Source: Gorillibacterium sp. (GTDB lineage: Bacteria > Bacillota > Bacilli > Paenibacillales > NBRC-103111). Taken from it: a stretch of DNA of 5,176 nucleotides. Position numbers and translations under genes: made by a program. Numbering within the stretch: the first letter of the stretch is position 1; each line of letters opens with the position of its first letter. This document shows, piece by piece, positions 5,129 through 5,176 of the stretch. Under the pieces are notes generated by a model that did no database searches, was not told where the DNA came from, and worked only from the letters and a program-made list of their open reading frames with translations. Where the stretch lies: the NCBI GenBank assembly GCA_023511325.1, contig JAIMBU010000288.1:1-5176 (forward strand). The letters run 5' to 3'.

Positions 5129-5176
5129 ATGGACAAGAAAATAAACAAAAAAACAGCAAAACCTAAACTGAACAGC
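5129..5176 (+). CDS. Start of an unidentified protein, 3' partial
   Basis: Only 16 codons are visible (MDKKINKKTAKPKLNS), six of them lysine, and the frame stays open to the window end. A good extended -10 promoter, a plausible ribosome binding site and an upstream terminator make a real gene likely. The strongly basic N-terminus could be a cytoplasmic tail before a signal or membrane segment, or part of a nucleic-acid-binding protein. There is too little to assign a family. Confidence 0.6.
   Translation, partial: MDKKINKKTAKPKLNS

Overview
The window is a stretch of a low-to-mid G+C Gram-positive chromosome. Strong AAGGAG-type ribosome binding sites, GTG starts, hairpin-plus-T-run terminators and the protein families all fit a Bacillales member, most likely Paenibacillaceae (Paenibacillus or Brevibacillus). 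That assignment is by style and gene content, not by a database match. All supported genes are on the + strand. There are no RNA genes, mobile elements or CRISPR arrays.

Bases 1-3680 hold the end of a peptidoglycan-sugar salvage operon. It contains a 5'-truncated exo-beta-N-acetylmuramidase of the NamZ/YbbC family (GH171, formerly DUF1343), then a GH3 beta-N-acetylglucosaminidase (NagZ), then a BadF/BadG-type amino-sugar kinase (MurK/GlcNAc kinase-like). The genes are 13 and 17 nt apart, each with its own Shine-Dalgarno sequence, and a strong intrinsic terminator ends the unit. NamZ and NagZ together would take MurNAc-GlcNAc chains apart into single sugars, and the kinase would return those sugars to metabolism. 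NagZ and the kinase have no export signal, so at least these steps look cytoplasmic. This differs from Bacillus subtilis, where the homologous hydrolases are secreted and MurNAc is phosphorylated during PTS uptake.

Bases 3681-5000 hold a separate two-gene unit. A weak promoter contains a perfect 6-bp dyad (3751-3766). It is followed by a four-helix membrane protein of unknown function and a single-pass membrane protein with an exported domain, also of unknown function. A second intrinsic terminator closes the unit. The start of the second gene is uncertain: GTG at 4396, or CTG at 4405 with a better placed Shine-Dalgarno sequence.

Bases 5001-5176 hold a possible weak second terminator, an extended -10 promoter (TG-T-TATAAT), a ribosome binding site and the first 16 codons of a lysine-rich protein that runs off the window.

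No clearly unprecedented system is visible. The most useful leads are the apparently intracellular hydrolase-plus-kinase salvage route, the diverged active-site loops of NamZ, and the uncharacterised membrane pair with its dyad-containing promoter.
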